64,000 bases of DNA. Origin: Chryseobacterium sp. W4I1 (lineage in GTDB: Bacteria; Bacteroidota; Bacteroidia; Flavobacteriales; Weeksellaceae). The stretch covers positions 744,001 through 808,000 of the forward strand of contig NZ_JAUSXQ010000001.1 in the NCBI RefSeq assembly GCF_030816115.1, written 5' to 3'. The notes beneath the pieces were generated by a model. The model was not told the origin of the DNA, did not search any database, and was given only the letters and a program-made list of their open reading frames with translations. The first letter of the stretch is position 1; every line of letters begins with the position of its first letter. Below, one piece after another: positions 8,542 to 17,305 of this stretch. A program made the position numbers and the translations under genes.

Positions 8542-10809
8542 ATGCGACGTTTTCTTTTTATATTTTCTGCTCTTTTTTCTACTGCCTTTTCTGCTCAAAA
8601 GAGACCGAATTTAATCCCTTACCCCCAAAGTGTAACCATGCAGAATGGGAAATTTGTAATTCCAGAAACATTGATCCTGAATGATAAGCTGCCAAAAGAA
8701 GAAACAGAATATTTAAAAAAACGTCTCGGTTCCATGGTCAAATTTCAATCCAGTAGCAGTACGGAAAAAGTGCATGTGATGCACATGCTGGTTCCGCAGC
8801 CGAAAGTTCCCATTAATCCTGAAGGTGATAAAGAAAAATATACTATTGATATTTCTCCCAAAAGAATTTTTATCAGTTCCTATACTAAGCAAGGTTATTT
8901 CCTGGCCCTTCAGACATTGATTCAGCTGTTTGAAGAGCACAAAGAAGACCGGGAAATACCAACTATGGAAATTAGCGACAGTCCGAAATTTGCCTGGCGC
9001 GGAATGCATCTGGACGTTTGTCGCCATTTCTTTAATGTTGATGAGGTTAAACAATACATTGATTATTTAGCTATGTATAAGCTGAATACCTTTCACTGGC
9101 ATCTTACAGATGATCAAGGCTGGAGAATTGAAATTAAAAAATATCCAAAACTTACCCAAATTGGTTCAAAACGTAAAGAATCGATGATGGGTGCTTATGT
9201 TGATAATACTTTTGACGGAAAGCCTTACGGCCCTTATTTTTATACTCAGGAACAGATTAAAGAGGTCATTAAATATGCCCAGCAAAGACACATTACTATT
9301 GTTCCGGAAATAGAAATGCCGGGTCATGCTTTAGCTGCATTATCTGCTTATCCGGAACTCGCGTGTACAAAAGGACCTTTTGAAGCAGCTACAAAATGGG
9401 GCGTTTTTGATGATGTTTTCTGCCCGAAAGAAGAGACATTCACTTTTCTTGAAAATGTTCTTGATGAAGTTATTGCGCTGTTTCCATCACAATATATCCA
9501 TATCGGAGGTGACGAATGTCCGAAAACAAGATGGAAAGAATGTGCCCACTGTCAGGAACTGATTAAAAAAAATAATCTCAAAGACGAACATGGCTTACAA
9601 AGCTATTTCATCCAAAGAATTGAAAAATATGTCAACAGCAAAGGCCGGAAAATCATCGGTTGGGATGAAATTCTTGAAGGCGGCCTGGCCCCAAATGCTG
9701 CAGTGATGAGCTGGACGGGTGTGAATGGGGGAATAGAAGCCGCAAAATCAGGACACTTCGCTGTAATGACTCCGGGAGCTTATTGCTATTTCGATCATTA
9801 TCAGGGCGACCCACAGTCTGAACCTAATGCTTTTGGAGGTTTTACCCCTTTAGATAAAGTATATTCCTACAATCCTGTTCCTGCAGAACTCAATGCAGAA
9901 CAGGCAAAATATATTATGGGCGTTCAGGCCAATTTATGGACAGAATATATCACAGATTTTAAACAAGTGCAGTATATGATATTCCCTAGACTGATGGCAC
10001 TTTCCGAAGTAGGATGGGGAACGGCAGATCCTAAAAATTATAAAGAATTTGAAGACAGGGTAATCAATCAGTTCAAAGTTCTGGATCAAATGAAAGTCAA
10101 TTATGCAAAAAGCATTTACAACATTTCTAGTAAAGTAATTCCTGCTAATAATGGTATTTCTTACGAACTGACTGTATCACAAGATCCAAAGGGAATCCGA
10201 TATACAACAGATGGAACAGAACCCTCAATAAATTCACAGGTTTATCAGGGACCAATTGCTGTTTCAAAATCTTTAACCGTTAAATCTGCTTATTTTGCAG
10301 ATGGGAAACTGAAAAGTGCAGTTTCTTCACAGGAATTTACCATTTCAAAAACGACTGGAAAAAAGATTACGTTAGAACAACAGCCAAGTGAAAACTATTC
10401 TTTCGGCGGAGCTTTTACCTTGGTAGATGGAATTATCGGAAACACAAGACAGTTAGGAAAAACATGGCTGGGCTTTCAGGGGAAAGATGTCATTGCAACC
10501 ATTGATCTTGGACAGAAAACATCATTTTCAGAAGTTTATTTTAATACCTTGGAAAATAAGGGAAGCTGGATTCATCTTGCAAAATCTGCACAAATCTTTG
10601 TTTCTGATGATGGTAAGAACTTCAAAATAATCAAAGAAATTGGGAAAGACGAAATCCAGAACTCAAAAGGAAAAATAAAGCTGAATGTAGGAACCCAGAA
10701 TTCAAGATACATCAAACTAAAAATAGAAAACGCAGGAATTATTCCTTCAGGAAACCCCGGAGCAGATTCAAAAGCGTGGTTGTTTGTTGATGAAATTGGT
10801 GTAAATTAG
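8542..10809 (+). CDS. Secreted beta-N-acetylhexosaminidase, GH20
   Basis: A 755-residue exo-enzyme that removes terminal GlcNAc/GalNAc from glycans or chitooligosaccharides. The signal peptide is residues 1-18 (ending FSAQ). A GH20b N-domain (20-140) is followed by the TIM barrel (about 145-500). The catalytic Asp-Glu pair is D324-E325 in HIGGDECP; the neutral D acts by substrate-assisted catalysis. A chitobiase C-terminal Ig-like segment (about 535-605, YTTDGTEPS) and an F5/8-type sugar-binding domain (about 620-755) follow. Two nucleotides separate its stop from a Crp/Fnr gene, so both may share a transcript. Together with the glycosylasparaginase and beta-mannosidase downstream it points to use of N-glycans. 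Confidence 0.93.
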   Translation: MRRFLFIFSALFSTAFSAQKRPNLIPYPQSVTMQNGKFVIPETLILNDKLPKEETEYLKKRLGSMVKFQSSSSTEKVHVMHMLVPQPKVPINPEGDKEKYTIDISPKRIFISSYTKQGYFLALQTLIQLFEEHKEDREIPTMEISDSPKFAWRGMHLDVCRHFFNVDEVKQYIDYLAMYKLNTFHWHLTDDQGWRIEIKKYPKLTQIGSKRKESMMGAYVDNTFDGKPYGPYFYTQEQIKEVIKYAQQRHITIVPEIEMPGHALAALSAYPELACTKGPFEAATKWGVFDDVFCPKEETFTFLENVLDEVIALFPSQYIHIGGDECPKTRWKECAHCQELIKKNNLKDEHGLQSYFIQRIEKYVNSKGRKIIGWDEILEGGLAPNAAVMSWTGVNGGIEAAKSGHFAVMTPGAYCYFDHYQGDPQSEPNAFGGFTPLDKVYSYNPVPAELNAEQAKYIMGVQANLWTEYITDFKQVQYMIFPRLMALSEVGWGTADPKNYKEFEDRVINQFKVLDQMKVNYAKSIYNISSKVIPANNGISYELTVSQDPKGIRYTTDGTEPSINSQVYQGPIAVSKSLTVKSAYFADGKLKSAVSSQEFTISKTTGKKITLEQQPSENYSFGGAFTLVDGIIGNTRQLGKTWLGFQGKDVIATIDLGQKTSFSEVYFNTLENKGSWIHLAKSAQIFVSDDGKNFKIIKEIGKDEIQNSKGKIKLNVGTQNSRYIKLKIENAGIIPSGNPGADSKAWLFVDEIGVN

Positions 10810-10811
10810 AG

Positions 10812-11453
10812 ATGAAACAATCTTATACAATGCAAGACACCATTCTTTCCTCTGAATTTTCCTCCTCACCGGAACTTGTTGAAAAACTCTACCAATATGG
10901 CATCACCAAAAGCTATAGCGAGGGAGACATTATTTTAGATGAAAACGCTTCCATACGCTCTATTCCCATTGTGATGAAAGGAATGATCAAAGTGATCAGA
11001 ACGGAAGAAGATGGAAGAGAAATACTGCTGTACTATATTCAGGCGGGAGAAAGTTGTATCATGTCTTTCCTGGGCGGAATGCATCAGGAAAAAAGTATAG
11101 TAAAAGCTGAAGTGGAAGAAGATGCTGAAATTCTTTTCCTGCCGGTAGATAAAGTTTCATTATTTATCAAGGAACATCCCGAATGGCTGGATTATATTTT
11201 CAGACTCTATCATAAACGTTTTGAAGAGTTACTGGACATCATCAATGCCATTGCTTTTAAAAAAGTAGACGAAAGGTTATTAGACCTTCTTCATAAAAAA
11301 TATGAGCTTACAAATTCTAAAACCATTGTAATCACTCATGAACAGCTTGCCAATGAACTGGGAACCGCCAGAGTGGTAGTGTCCAGACTGCTCAAACAAC
11401 TGGAAGAAGCAGGAAGGGTAAAGCTCGGCCGGAATAAACTTACGCTTTCTTAA
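10812..11453 (+). CDS. Crp/Fnr-family regulator, probable activator of the sulfur genes
   Basis: A 213-residue protein with an N-terminal cyclic-nucleotide-type beta-barrel (about 15-130) and a C-terminal winged HTH (about 150-213; recognition region GTARVVVSRLLKQLEE). It has no N-terminal Fe-S cysteine cluster, so it is not a classical Fnr. It starts 2 nt after the hexosaminidase stop but is functionally better matched to the four sulfur genes downstream. The two promoters of that module carry identical operators at a distance typical of class II activation, which makes this protein the natural candidate regulator. The ligand is unknown; a persulfide or redox signal would fit. Confidence 0.85.
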   Translation: MKQSYTMQDTILSSEFSSSPELVEKLYQYGITKSYSEGDIILDENASIRSIPIVMKGMIKVIRTEEDGREILLYYIQAGESCIMSFLGGMHQEKSIVKAEVEEDAEILFLPVDKVSLFIKEHPEWLDYIFRLYHKRFEELLDIINAIAFKKVDERLLDLLHKKYELTNSKTIVITHEQLANELGTARVVVSRLLKQLEEAGRVKLGRNKLTLS

Positions 11454-11568
11454 AGTACACTAGCTAATAATTAACTAGATAGTATTCATTCCTCAAATAA
11501 TATAAAAAACAGGATTCCAATAACGTTTATTTTTTGAATTTTATATGGCTTTTTTGGTTTAAAAACAT

Positions 11569-11617
11569 CTTATGTAACAAAAGTAGCTGTAGCTTTCTCC
11601 GGATATTTTCATTTTTG
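11569..11617 (+). promoter_or_regulatory. Crp/Fnr-type operator plus -7 box of the first tauE-like gene
   Basis: A 24-bp sequence at 11569-11592 with core GTAAC-AAAA-GTAGC (centre 11580.5) is repeated without change at 12434-12457. The -7 box CATTTTTG is at 11610-11617. The operator centre is 29.5 nt before the first base of the box, that is about -41.5 from the expected start point, the class II activator position. Confidence 0.72.
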
Positions 11618-11639
11618 CTCAGAATTATTTGAATAACAA

Positions 11640-12431
11640 ATGGAAATTATAGGATACGTAGCAGCAATTTTAATTGGGATTTCGTTGGGCTTAATAGGTG
11701 GTGGCGGAAGTATACTCACTGTTCCCGTGCTTTTTTATCTTTTTGGATTAGACGCTTTTATTGCCACAGAATATTCTCTTTTTATAGTAGGAATCAGCAG
11801 TGCTGTGGGATCATTTTCATATTTTAAAAAAGGGCTTGTAGATCTAAGAACCGCACTTATATTTGGCATTCCTTCCATTATATCTATTTTTCTTACCAGA
11901 CTTTACCTGGTGCCGCTCATTCCGTCAGATATTTTCAGGATAGGTGATTTTATTCTGACAAGAAATATTTTTCTTCTTTTGGTTTTTGCTGGTTTGATGA
12001 TCCTTGCCTCCTATAAAATGATTAGAAAAAATGCAGCAATAAAAACGAAGGGGCAAAATGGGAAATATCAGTCCTTTCTGGCAGCAGGAGAAGGTTCTGC
12101 TATAGGTGTTTTAACCGGATTGGTAGGAGCCGGCGGTGGTTTTATGATCATTCCCGCCTTAGTTAACCTCTTGAAAATGCCTATGAAAAATGCCGTTGGA
12201 ACTTCACTCGTCATTATTTCTTTAAATTCTTTGATAGGTTTTTCTTCATCCGCTGGAAATGCAGCAATAGAATGGCGTTTTTTATGGTCTTTTACTGCTA
12301 TTGCCGTTGCAGGAATTGTAATAGGCTCAAGGTTTTCCAGAAAGATCGACGGCGAAAAGCTAAAACCTGCTTTCGGATGGTTTATCCTGGCGATGGGAAT
12401 GTATATCTTTTTTAAAGAGATCTTTTTATAA
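11640..12431 (+). CDS. TauE/SafE-family anion exporter
   Basis: A 263-residue inner-membrane protein with about eight hydrophobic helices in two related halves, each beginning with a glycine-rich motif (GLIGGGGSILTVP near residue 18; GLVGAGGGFMIIP near residue 160). The family moves sulfite, sulfoacetate or other sulfur oxyanions. It is the first gene of the sulfur module and has its own promoter with a Crp/Fnr-type operator. Given the neighbours, export of sulfite or thiosulfate produced by persulfide oxidation is the likely role; the substrate is inferred from context only. Confidence 0.88.
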   Translation: MEIIGYVAAILIGISLGLIGGGGSILTVPVLFYLFGLDAFIATEYSLFIVGISSAVGSFSYFKKGLVDLRTALIFGIPSIISIFLTRLYLVPLIPSDIFRIGDFILTRNIFLLLVFAGLMILASYKMIRKNAAIKTKGQNGKYQSFLAAGEGSAIGVLTGLVGAGGGFMIIPALVNLLKMPMKNAVGTSLVIISLNSLIGFSSSAGNAAIEWRFLWSFTAIAVAGIVIGSRFSRKIDGEKLKPAFGWFILAMGMYIFFKEIFL

Positions 12432-12433
12432 TC

Positions 12434-12482
12434 CTTATGTAACAAAAGTAGCTGTAGTAAAAAGATGAAAGCAGCAAATTTG
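12434..12482 (+). promoter_or_regulatory. Crp/Fnr-type operator plus -7 box of the MBL-rhodanese gene
   Basis: This is an exact copy of the 24-bp element at 11569-11592 (core GTAAC-AAAA-GTAGC, centre 12445.5). The -7 box CAAATTTG is at 12475-12482. The spacing from operator to box (17 nt) equals that of the upstream promoter although the sequence between them differs, which argues for function. Confidence 0.75.
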
Positions 12483-12511
12483 CATAAGTAAACAAAGTAA
12501 AATTGAACAGT

Positions 12512-13924
12512 ATGAAAATTGAACAAATTTATACAGGATGTCTGGCTCAGGGAGCTTATTACATCATGTCAGACGGAGAGGCTGCTATCATAGATCCACT
12601 TCGTGAAACACAACCATACATAGAAAAACTGAAAAAGGATGGGGCAGAATTGAAATATATTTTTGAAACTCATTTCCATGCTGATTTCGTAAGCGGACAT
12701 ATAGATTTAAGCAGAAAAACAGGAGCTCCGATTGTATACGGACCTACTGCACAAACAGAATTTGAAGCCCTTATTGCAGAAGATGGGCAGATATTCAGAC
12801 TTGGAAAGGTGGCTATAAAAATCCTTCATACCCCTGGACATACTCTGGAGAGTTCATCTTATCTGCTGATGGATGAAGATGGAAATGAAAAAGCCCTCTT
12901 TAGTGGTGATACCTTATTTTTAGGTGATGTGGGGCGTCCGGATCTGGCTCAGAAGACTGCAGATATGACCCGTGAAGAATTAGCAGGACTGTTGTACGAC
13001 AGTTTATATCAGAAAATCCTTCCTTTGAAAGATGATATTATAGTATATCCTGCCCATGGTTCCGGATCCGCCTGTGGTAAAAATATGCAGAAGGAAACAG
13101 AGGATACATTAGGAAATCAGAAAAAAACAAACTATGCCCTTAATCAGAAAGATAAGGCAAGCTTTATAACGGCCATTACAGATGGATTGCTGCCTCCTCC
13201 TCCTTATTTCGGGATGAATGTTGCGATGAATAAAAATGGTTATAATAGTTTTGAAGAAGTACTATCAAAAGGAATGAATGCCCTTTCTCATGACCAGTTT
13301 GAAGAAACAGCAAAAAATTCAGGAGCTTTGGTACTGGACGTAAGAAATAATAAGAAATTTGCAGAAGGCTTTATTCCACAGTCTGTTAATATCGGGTTGG
13401 ACGGTGATTTTGCGCCATGGGTAGGAGCTTTAGTTATAGACGTGAATCAGCCTTTACTGCTTGTTACTGATAAAGGATATGAAGAAGAAGCAGTTACCAG
13501 ACTCAGCCGGGTAGGATTCGACAATGTTTTGGGATATCTGGAAGGCAGTTTTGAAGCCTGGGAAAAAAGTGGAAAAGAAACAGATGTTGTAAACCGTATT
13601 TCTGCTCAGTATTTTGAGAAGGAAATAAAAGGAAAAAATGCTAAGATCCTTGACGTGAGAAAAGAAAGTGAATACAATGCAGAACACATAGAAGGGGCAT
13701 ACAGCAGGCCTTTAGCTTATATCAATGAATGGATCAATGAAATAAACCAGGAAGAGCATTTCTATATACATTGTGCAGGAGGATACAGAAGTATGATGGC
13801 TGCAGGTATTCTTATGGCAAGAGGGTATAGGAATTTTACGGAAATTGAAGGAGGTTTTAATGCCATTGCAAAGACTGATATTCCGAAAAGTGATTTCGTG
13901 TGTCAGACCAAAATTTTAAAATAA
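12512..13924 (+). CDS. MBL-fold hydrolase with two rhodanese domains (persulfide dioxygenase/sulfurtransferase type)
   Basis: A 470-residue cytosolic protein. The metallo-beta-lactamase domain (about 1-240) has THFHADF at residues 53-59, HTPGHT, and SGDTLFLGDVGRPD metal-binding motifs as in ETHE1/CstB-like persulfide dioxygenases. Two rhodanese domains follow: the first (about 255-350) has no cysteine at the active-site loop (LVTDKGYEEE), while the second (about 365-465) has C421 in HCAGGYRS. It probably oxidises or transfers persulfide sulfur during sulfide detoxification. The ATG at 12512 is preferred to the TTG at 12503. It is followed closely by the two YeeE/YedE genes, probably in one operon. 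Confidence 0.88.
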   Translation: MKIEQIYTGCLAQGAYYIMSDGEAAIIDPLRETQPYIEKLKKDGAELKYIFETHFHADFVSGHIDLSRKTGAPIVYGPTAQTEFEALIAEDGQIFRLGKVAIKILHTPGHTLESSSYLLMDEDGNEKALFSGDTLFLGDVGRPDLAQKTADMTREELAGLLYDSLYQKILPLKDDIIVYPAHGSGSACGKNMQKETEDTLGNQKKTNYALNQKDKASFITAITDGLLPPPPYFGMNVAMNKNGYNSFEEVLSKGMNALSHDQFEETAKNSGALVLDVRNNKKFAEGFIPQSVNIGLDGDFAPWVGALVIDVNQPLLLVTDKGYEEEAVTRLSRVGFDNVLGYLEGSFEAWEKSGKETDVVNRISAQYFEKEIKGKNAKILDVRKESEYNAEHIEGAYSRPLAYINEWINEINQEEHFYIHCAGGYRSMMAAGILMARGYRNFTEIEGGFNAIAKTDIPKSDFVCQTKILK

Positions 13925-13940
13925 ATTAAGATAAAAATAG

Positions 13941-14504
13941 ATGTTAGATATTATTAAAGAACCCTGGCCCTGGTATATAGCTGGCCCTTTAATCGGGCTT
14001 ACTGTTCCGGCCCTGTTGATTTTGGGAAATAAATCTTTTGGAATCAGTTCTTCACTCAGACACATCTGTGCAGCATGCATACCTGCGAAAATCAGCTTCT
14101 TTAGATATGACTGGAGAAAAGAAGCGTGGAACTTATTTTTTGTACTCGGAATTTTCTTTGGAGGGATGATTGCTGCCAACTTTATGTTTAATCCGGACGC
14201 AATTACAGTGAGTTCAGCACTTAAAACCGAGTTGGCAGGTTATGGCATTACAGATTATTCCAATCTTGTTCCTGTACAATTGATGAATTTTGAAAGTCTC
14301 TTAACTCTAAGAGGATTTATCATGATGGTTGCCGGTGGCTTTTTGGTAGGATTTGGAACCCGGTATGCCGGCGGATGCACAAGTGGTCATGCCATCATGG
14401 GACTTTCCAACCTGCAGTGGCCGTCTCTGGTAGCTACAGTCTGCTTTATGATTGGTGGTTTTATTATGGCCAACCTTATTTTACCAATCATTCTTTCCCT
14501 TTAA
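13941..14504 (+). CDS. YeeE/YedE-family transporter, first half
   Basis: A 187-residue membrane protein with about four to five helices. The conserved cysteine motif GGCTSGHAIMG (about residues 147-157) is the signature of the YeeE/YedE family, in which cysteines relay thiosulfate or a similar sulfur compound through the membrane. At half the size of E. coli YeeE, it is expected to pair with the product of the next gene. It starts 16 nt after the MBL-rhodanese stop, consistent with an operon for uptake or export of reactive sulfur. Confidence 0.87.
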   Translation: MLDIIKEPWPWYIAGPLIGLTVPALLILGNKSFGISSSLRHICAACIPAKISFFRYDWRKEAWNLFFVLGIFFGGMIAANFMFNPDAITVSSALKTELAGYGITDYSNLVPVQLMNFESLLTLRGFIMMVAGGFLVGFGTRYAGGCTSGHAIMGLSNLQWPSLVATVCFMIGGFIMANLILPIILSL

Positions 14505-14529
14505 CTAAAAATTTAAACAGAAATCAATT

Positions 14530-15018
14530 ATGTCAGACAATAAAAAATTAAGCATTCATCATCAGGACACTGCCTGTACCAACGAAAGCAGCTTAAAACA
14601 TCCATGGTATCATAACCTGAAATATCTGGTGGCAGGAATTATCTTTGGAATTATTTTTGTGAAAGCTGAGGTGATCAGCTGGTTCAGAATACAGGAAATG
14701 TTTCGCCTCCAGTCTTTTCATATGTACGGAATCATTGGCAGTGCTGTAATGGTGGGAATGATTTCGGTATGGCTGATCAAAAAAATCAATATCAAAACAA
14801 TTCATGGCGAGACTATCTCTATACCATCCAAAAAATTTAATAAAGGCCAGATTTACGGTGGATTGATCTTTGGTTTTGGTTGGGCTATTACCGGAGCATG
14901 TCCCGGACCTCTTTTTGCCCAGATCGGGACCGGGGCATTAGCCGTCTCCATAACACTTCTGAGTGCTATTGCCGGAACTTGGGTATATGGATACTTCAGA
15001 GACAAGCTGCCTCATTGA
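14530..15018 (+). CDS. YeeE/YedE-family (DUF6691-type) transporter, second half
   Basis: A 162-residue membrane protein with four predicted helices and a hydrophilic N-terminus (1-25). The motif WAITGACPGPLFAQIG (about 118-133) carries the family cysteine. It lies 25 nt after the first half-transporter and closes the operon; a strong terminator follows. Split two-gene arrangements of this family are common in bacteria. The exact substrate (thiosulfate, persulfide or sulfide-derived) is inferred from the neighbours. Confidence 0.85.
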   Translation: MSDNKKLSIHHQDTACTNESSLKHPWYHNLKYLVAGIIFGIIFVKAEVISWFRIQEMFRLQSFHMYGIIGSAVMVGMISVWLIKKINIKTIHGETISIPSKKFNKGQIYGGLIFGFGWAITGACPGPLFAQIGTGALAVSITLLSAIAGTWVYGYFRDKLPH

Positions 15019-15031
15019 TCCCAAAAAATAA

Positions 15032-15067
15032 AAAAAAGACCGTAGATAATTTGCTATGGTCTTTTTT
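15032..15067 (+). terminator. Terminator of the sulfur operon
   Basis: A 14-bp stem with one G-T pair (AAAAAAGACCGTAG with CTATGGTCTTTTTT) and a 7-nt loop, ending in a T run. Confidence 0.88.
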
Positions 15068-15117
15068 CTTTTCAGCTAGCGGGAAAATTGCTAATTTGGG
15101 AGGCAAATACATCTCAC

Positions 15118-16110
15118 ATGCAAAGTAGACGAAATTTCATAAAAAAAACCGCTGCAGCTTCTCTGGCACTTGCTGTAAATCCAATGGATCTTATGGCTAA
15201 AGACCTGCCGGAAAACCATAAAATAACAGGCAAGCCTATCGTTCTTTCCACCTGGAATTTCGGTCTGAAAGCCAATGAAGAAGCCTGGACCATTTTGGGA
15301 AAAGGCGGAAAAGCTCTGGATGCGGTGGAAAAGGGAGTTCGTCTGGTAGAATTGGACCCTACGGAAAGAAGTGTAGGCTATGGAGGACGTCCGGACAGGG
15401 ACGGAAGAGTAACCCTTGATGCCTGTATTATGGACGAAAACTACAATATAGGTTCAGTAGCTTGTTTAGAACACGTTAAAAATCCAATTTCTGTAGCAAG
15501 AGCAGTTATGGAAAAAACACCTCATGTAATGCTGGTAGGAGACGGAGCATTGCAGTTTGCCCTTTCACAGGGATTTAAAAAAGAAAATCTTCTTACTCCC
15601 GATTCAGAAAAAGAATGGAAAGAATGGCTGAAAACCAGTGAATATAAGCCGGTTGCCAATATTGAAAACCATGATACCATTGGAATGATCGCCCTTGATG
15701 CACAGGGAAACCTTTCCGGAGCCTGTACCACCAGCGGTATGGCTTTTAAAATGCATGGAAGGGTAGGAGATTCTCCCATTATTGGGGCAGGTTTATTTGT
15801 TGACAATGAAGTGGGAGCTGCTACCGCTACCGGACACGGTGAAGAAGTAATCCGTACAGTCGGAACCCATCTGGTGGTTGAGTTGATGAGGCAAGGCCGA
15901 AACCCACAACAGGCATGCAAAGAAGCTGTAGAGAGAATTGTAAAAATTACCCAGAGAAGAAATAAAAACCTGAAAGATATCCAGGTTGGTTTCATTGCCC
16001 TGAATAAAAAAGGAGAGTATGGTTCTTACTGTATTCAGGATGGATTTAATTTCGCAGTCTATGACCAGAAAGGAAATCGTCTGGAAAAACCAGAATTTGC
16101 CTTGAAATAA
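15118..16110 (+). CDS. N4-(beta-N-acetylglucosaminyl)-L-asparaginase (glycosylasparaginase), Tat-exported
   Basis: A 330-residue Ntn-hydrolase precursor that cleaves the GlcNAc-Asn bond of N-glycopeptides, very like the well-studied flavobacterial enzyme. The twin-arginine signal SRRNFIKK is at residues 3-10, followed by a hydrophobic stretch; this decides the start at the ATG 15118 rather than the TTG at 15088. The autoproteolysis site lies before T187 in NHDTIGMIA; T187 becomes the N-terminal nucleophile of the beta subunit. The substrate loop GRVGDSPIIGAG and the GATATGHGE motif are present. It is expected in the periplasm and to act together with the nearby hexosaminidase and mannosidase in glycoprotein breakdown. 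Confidence 0.93.
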   Translation: MQSRRNFIKKTAAASLALAVNPMDLMAKDLPENHKITGKPIVLSTWNFGLKANEEAWTILGKGGKALDAVEKGVRLVELDPTERSVGYGGRPDRDGRVTLDACIMDENYNIGSVACLEHVKNPISVARAVMEKTPHVMLVGDGALQFALSQGFKKENLLTPDSEKEWKEWLKTSEYKPVANIENHDTIGMIALDAQGNLSGACTTSGMAFKMHGRVGDSPIIGAGLFVDNEVGAATATGHGEEVIRTVGTHLVVELMRQGRNPQQACKEAVERIVKITQRRNKNLKDIQVGFIALNKKGEYGSYCIQDGFNFAVYDQKGNRLEKPEFALK

Positions 16111-16285
16111 TTAGATGTTCTGTTTAAACTTGATGTCAGGAAAATAAGAATCAACAGCGGTTTTAATAACCATTCAGGATTGGAAAGAAATTAAAATTTC
16201 GAAATATGAACAGATTTTAGAAAATAACTCTTTCTGATTGTAAAAATATCTCAGGAGTAATCTAAAAATATAAAGTAAATAAAAA

Positions 16286-16948
16286 ATGTCAAAAATAGAA
16301 ATAGCGTGCTTCAACCCGGAATCAGCAATGATTGCATTTGAAAATGGAGCCGATAGAATAGAATTATGTGACGGATTGAATGAAGGCGGAACAACGCCTG
16401 ATTTTGAAACAACAAAAAAGCTCAGAGCAAAAATAAACATTCCAATTTTTGTAATGATCAGGCCCCGAGGCGGAGATTTTACCTATTCGGAAGCTGAATT
16501 TGAGCATATGGAAAAAGATCTTATCAGGCTGAAATCCCTGAATGTAGATGGTTTTGTTTTTGGAATCCTGGACGAAAATAATCAGGTAAATGTAGAACAC
16601 AATACGATTTTGGTTGAGATGGCTTATCCTCTTCCCTGTACTTTTCACCGTGCTTTTGACCGGGCAAAAGGTCTTGAAGATTCCTTGGAAAAAGTCATTG
16701 ACTGCGGCTTTAAAACAATTCTCACATCAGGTCAGAAGCCCAATGTTTCAGAAGGTAAGGAAAATCTTAAAAAGTTGGTTAAGCTGGCTGATGGAAGGCT
16801 TGAAATTCTGGTCGGTGGCGGACTTCGTTCAACCAATATTGAAGAGATCAGAGAATATACCAATGCGGGCTATTTTCATTCCTCAGCAATTACAGACGGT
16901 GGAGCTTTAGCCAGTGCTGACGAAATTATCGCTTTGAAAAATAAATAG
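16286..16948 (+). CDS. cutC: CutC-family protein
   Basis: A 220-residue TIM-barrel protein of the CutC family (IEIACFNPESAMIAFENGAD at the N-terminus; TFHRAFDR near 115; GGGLRSTNI near 177). CutC was linked to copper tolerance, but its biochemical role is unsettled. It stands alone, 175 nt after the glycosylasparaginase. Its last codons (IALKNK and stop) and the following bases are echoed about 130 bp downstream, as part of a decayed tandem repeat. Confidence 0.9.
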   Translation: MSKIEIACFNPESAMIAFENGADRIELCDGLNEGGTTPDFETTKKLRAKINIPIFVMIRPRGGDFTYSEAEFEHMEKDLIRLKSLNVDGFVFGILDENNQVNVEHNTILVEMAYPLPCTFHRAFDRAKGLEDSLEKVIDCGFKTILTSGQKPNVSEGKENLKKLVKLADGRLEILVGGGLRSTNIEEIREYTNAGYFHSSAITDGGALASADEIIALKNK

Positions 16949-17180
16949 TTCTTTTAACGCAAAGCTTTATTTCAGATAACGTTTTATTTGAGAAAGCAAA
17001 GAATCCGCCTTCGTTGTTATGAAGCTGTATGGATAAAAACATTTGCTTAATTGAGATTTTCGCTTTGAAAGTCAATAGTTTTTTAACGCAAAGTTTTATT
17101 TTAGATAACGCTCGATTTTGAGAGAGCAAAGAATTCGACTGCGTCGTTTATGAAGCTGAATGGATAAACGTTCGCTTAAT
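16929..17180. repeat. Two decayed tandem units of about 130 bp that begin in the 3' end of cutC
   Basis: The sequence TCGCTTTGAAA...TAGTT...TTTTAACGCAAAG...AGATAACG...GAGCAAAGAAT...ATGAAGCTG...GGATAAA...GCTTAAT occurs from 16929 and again from 17060, with the offset drifting from 131 to 129. The first unit includes the last codons and stop of cutC. No frame is conserved in unit 2. Confidence 0.75.
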
Positions 17181-17256
17181 CGAATCAACTTGTTGATTCT
17201 TCCCTTTGCTTTCCTTAAAACTCAACACGTCCTAAAATAAAACTTTGCGTTAAAAA
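17080..17256. repeat. 177-bp element with perfect 24-bp terminal inverted repeats (MITE-like)
   Basis: The left arm 17080-17103 (TTTTTAACGCAAAGTTTTAT...) is the exact complement of the right arm 17233-17256. The interior has partly complementary segments (GAGCAAAG on the left, CTTTGCTTTCC on the right) and the short palindrome AATCAACTTGTTGATT. The left arm is also the start of the second cutC-tail repeat. It has no coding capacity. Confidence 0.75.
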
Positions 17257-17305
17257 TAACATGGTATTAGTATCTTAATTAATTTAGATAACAAAACACA
17301 AATGA

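Noticed and set aside
12068..12526. 152-codon minus-strand frame across the tauE end and the MBL start
   Set aside because: It covers the operator and two real starts on the other strand; composition is that of an antisense frame.
16174..16440. 88-codon minus-strand frame over the cutC promoter
   Set aside because: Overlaps the certain start of cutC and shows antisense-type composition.
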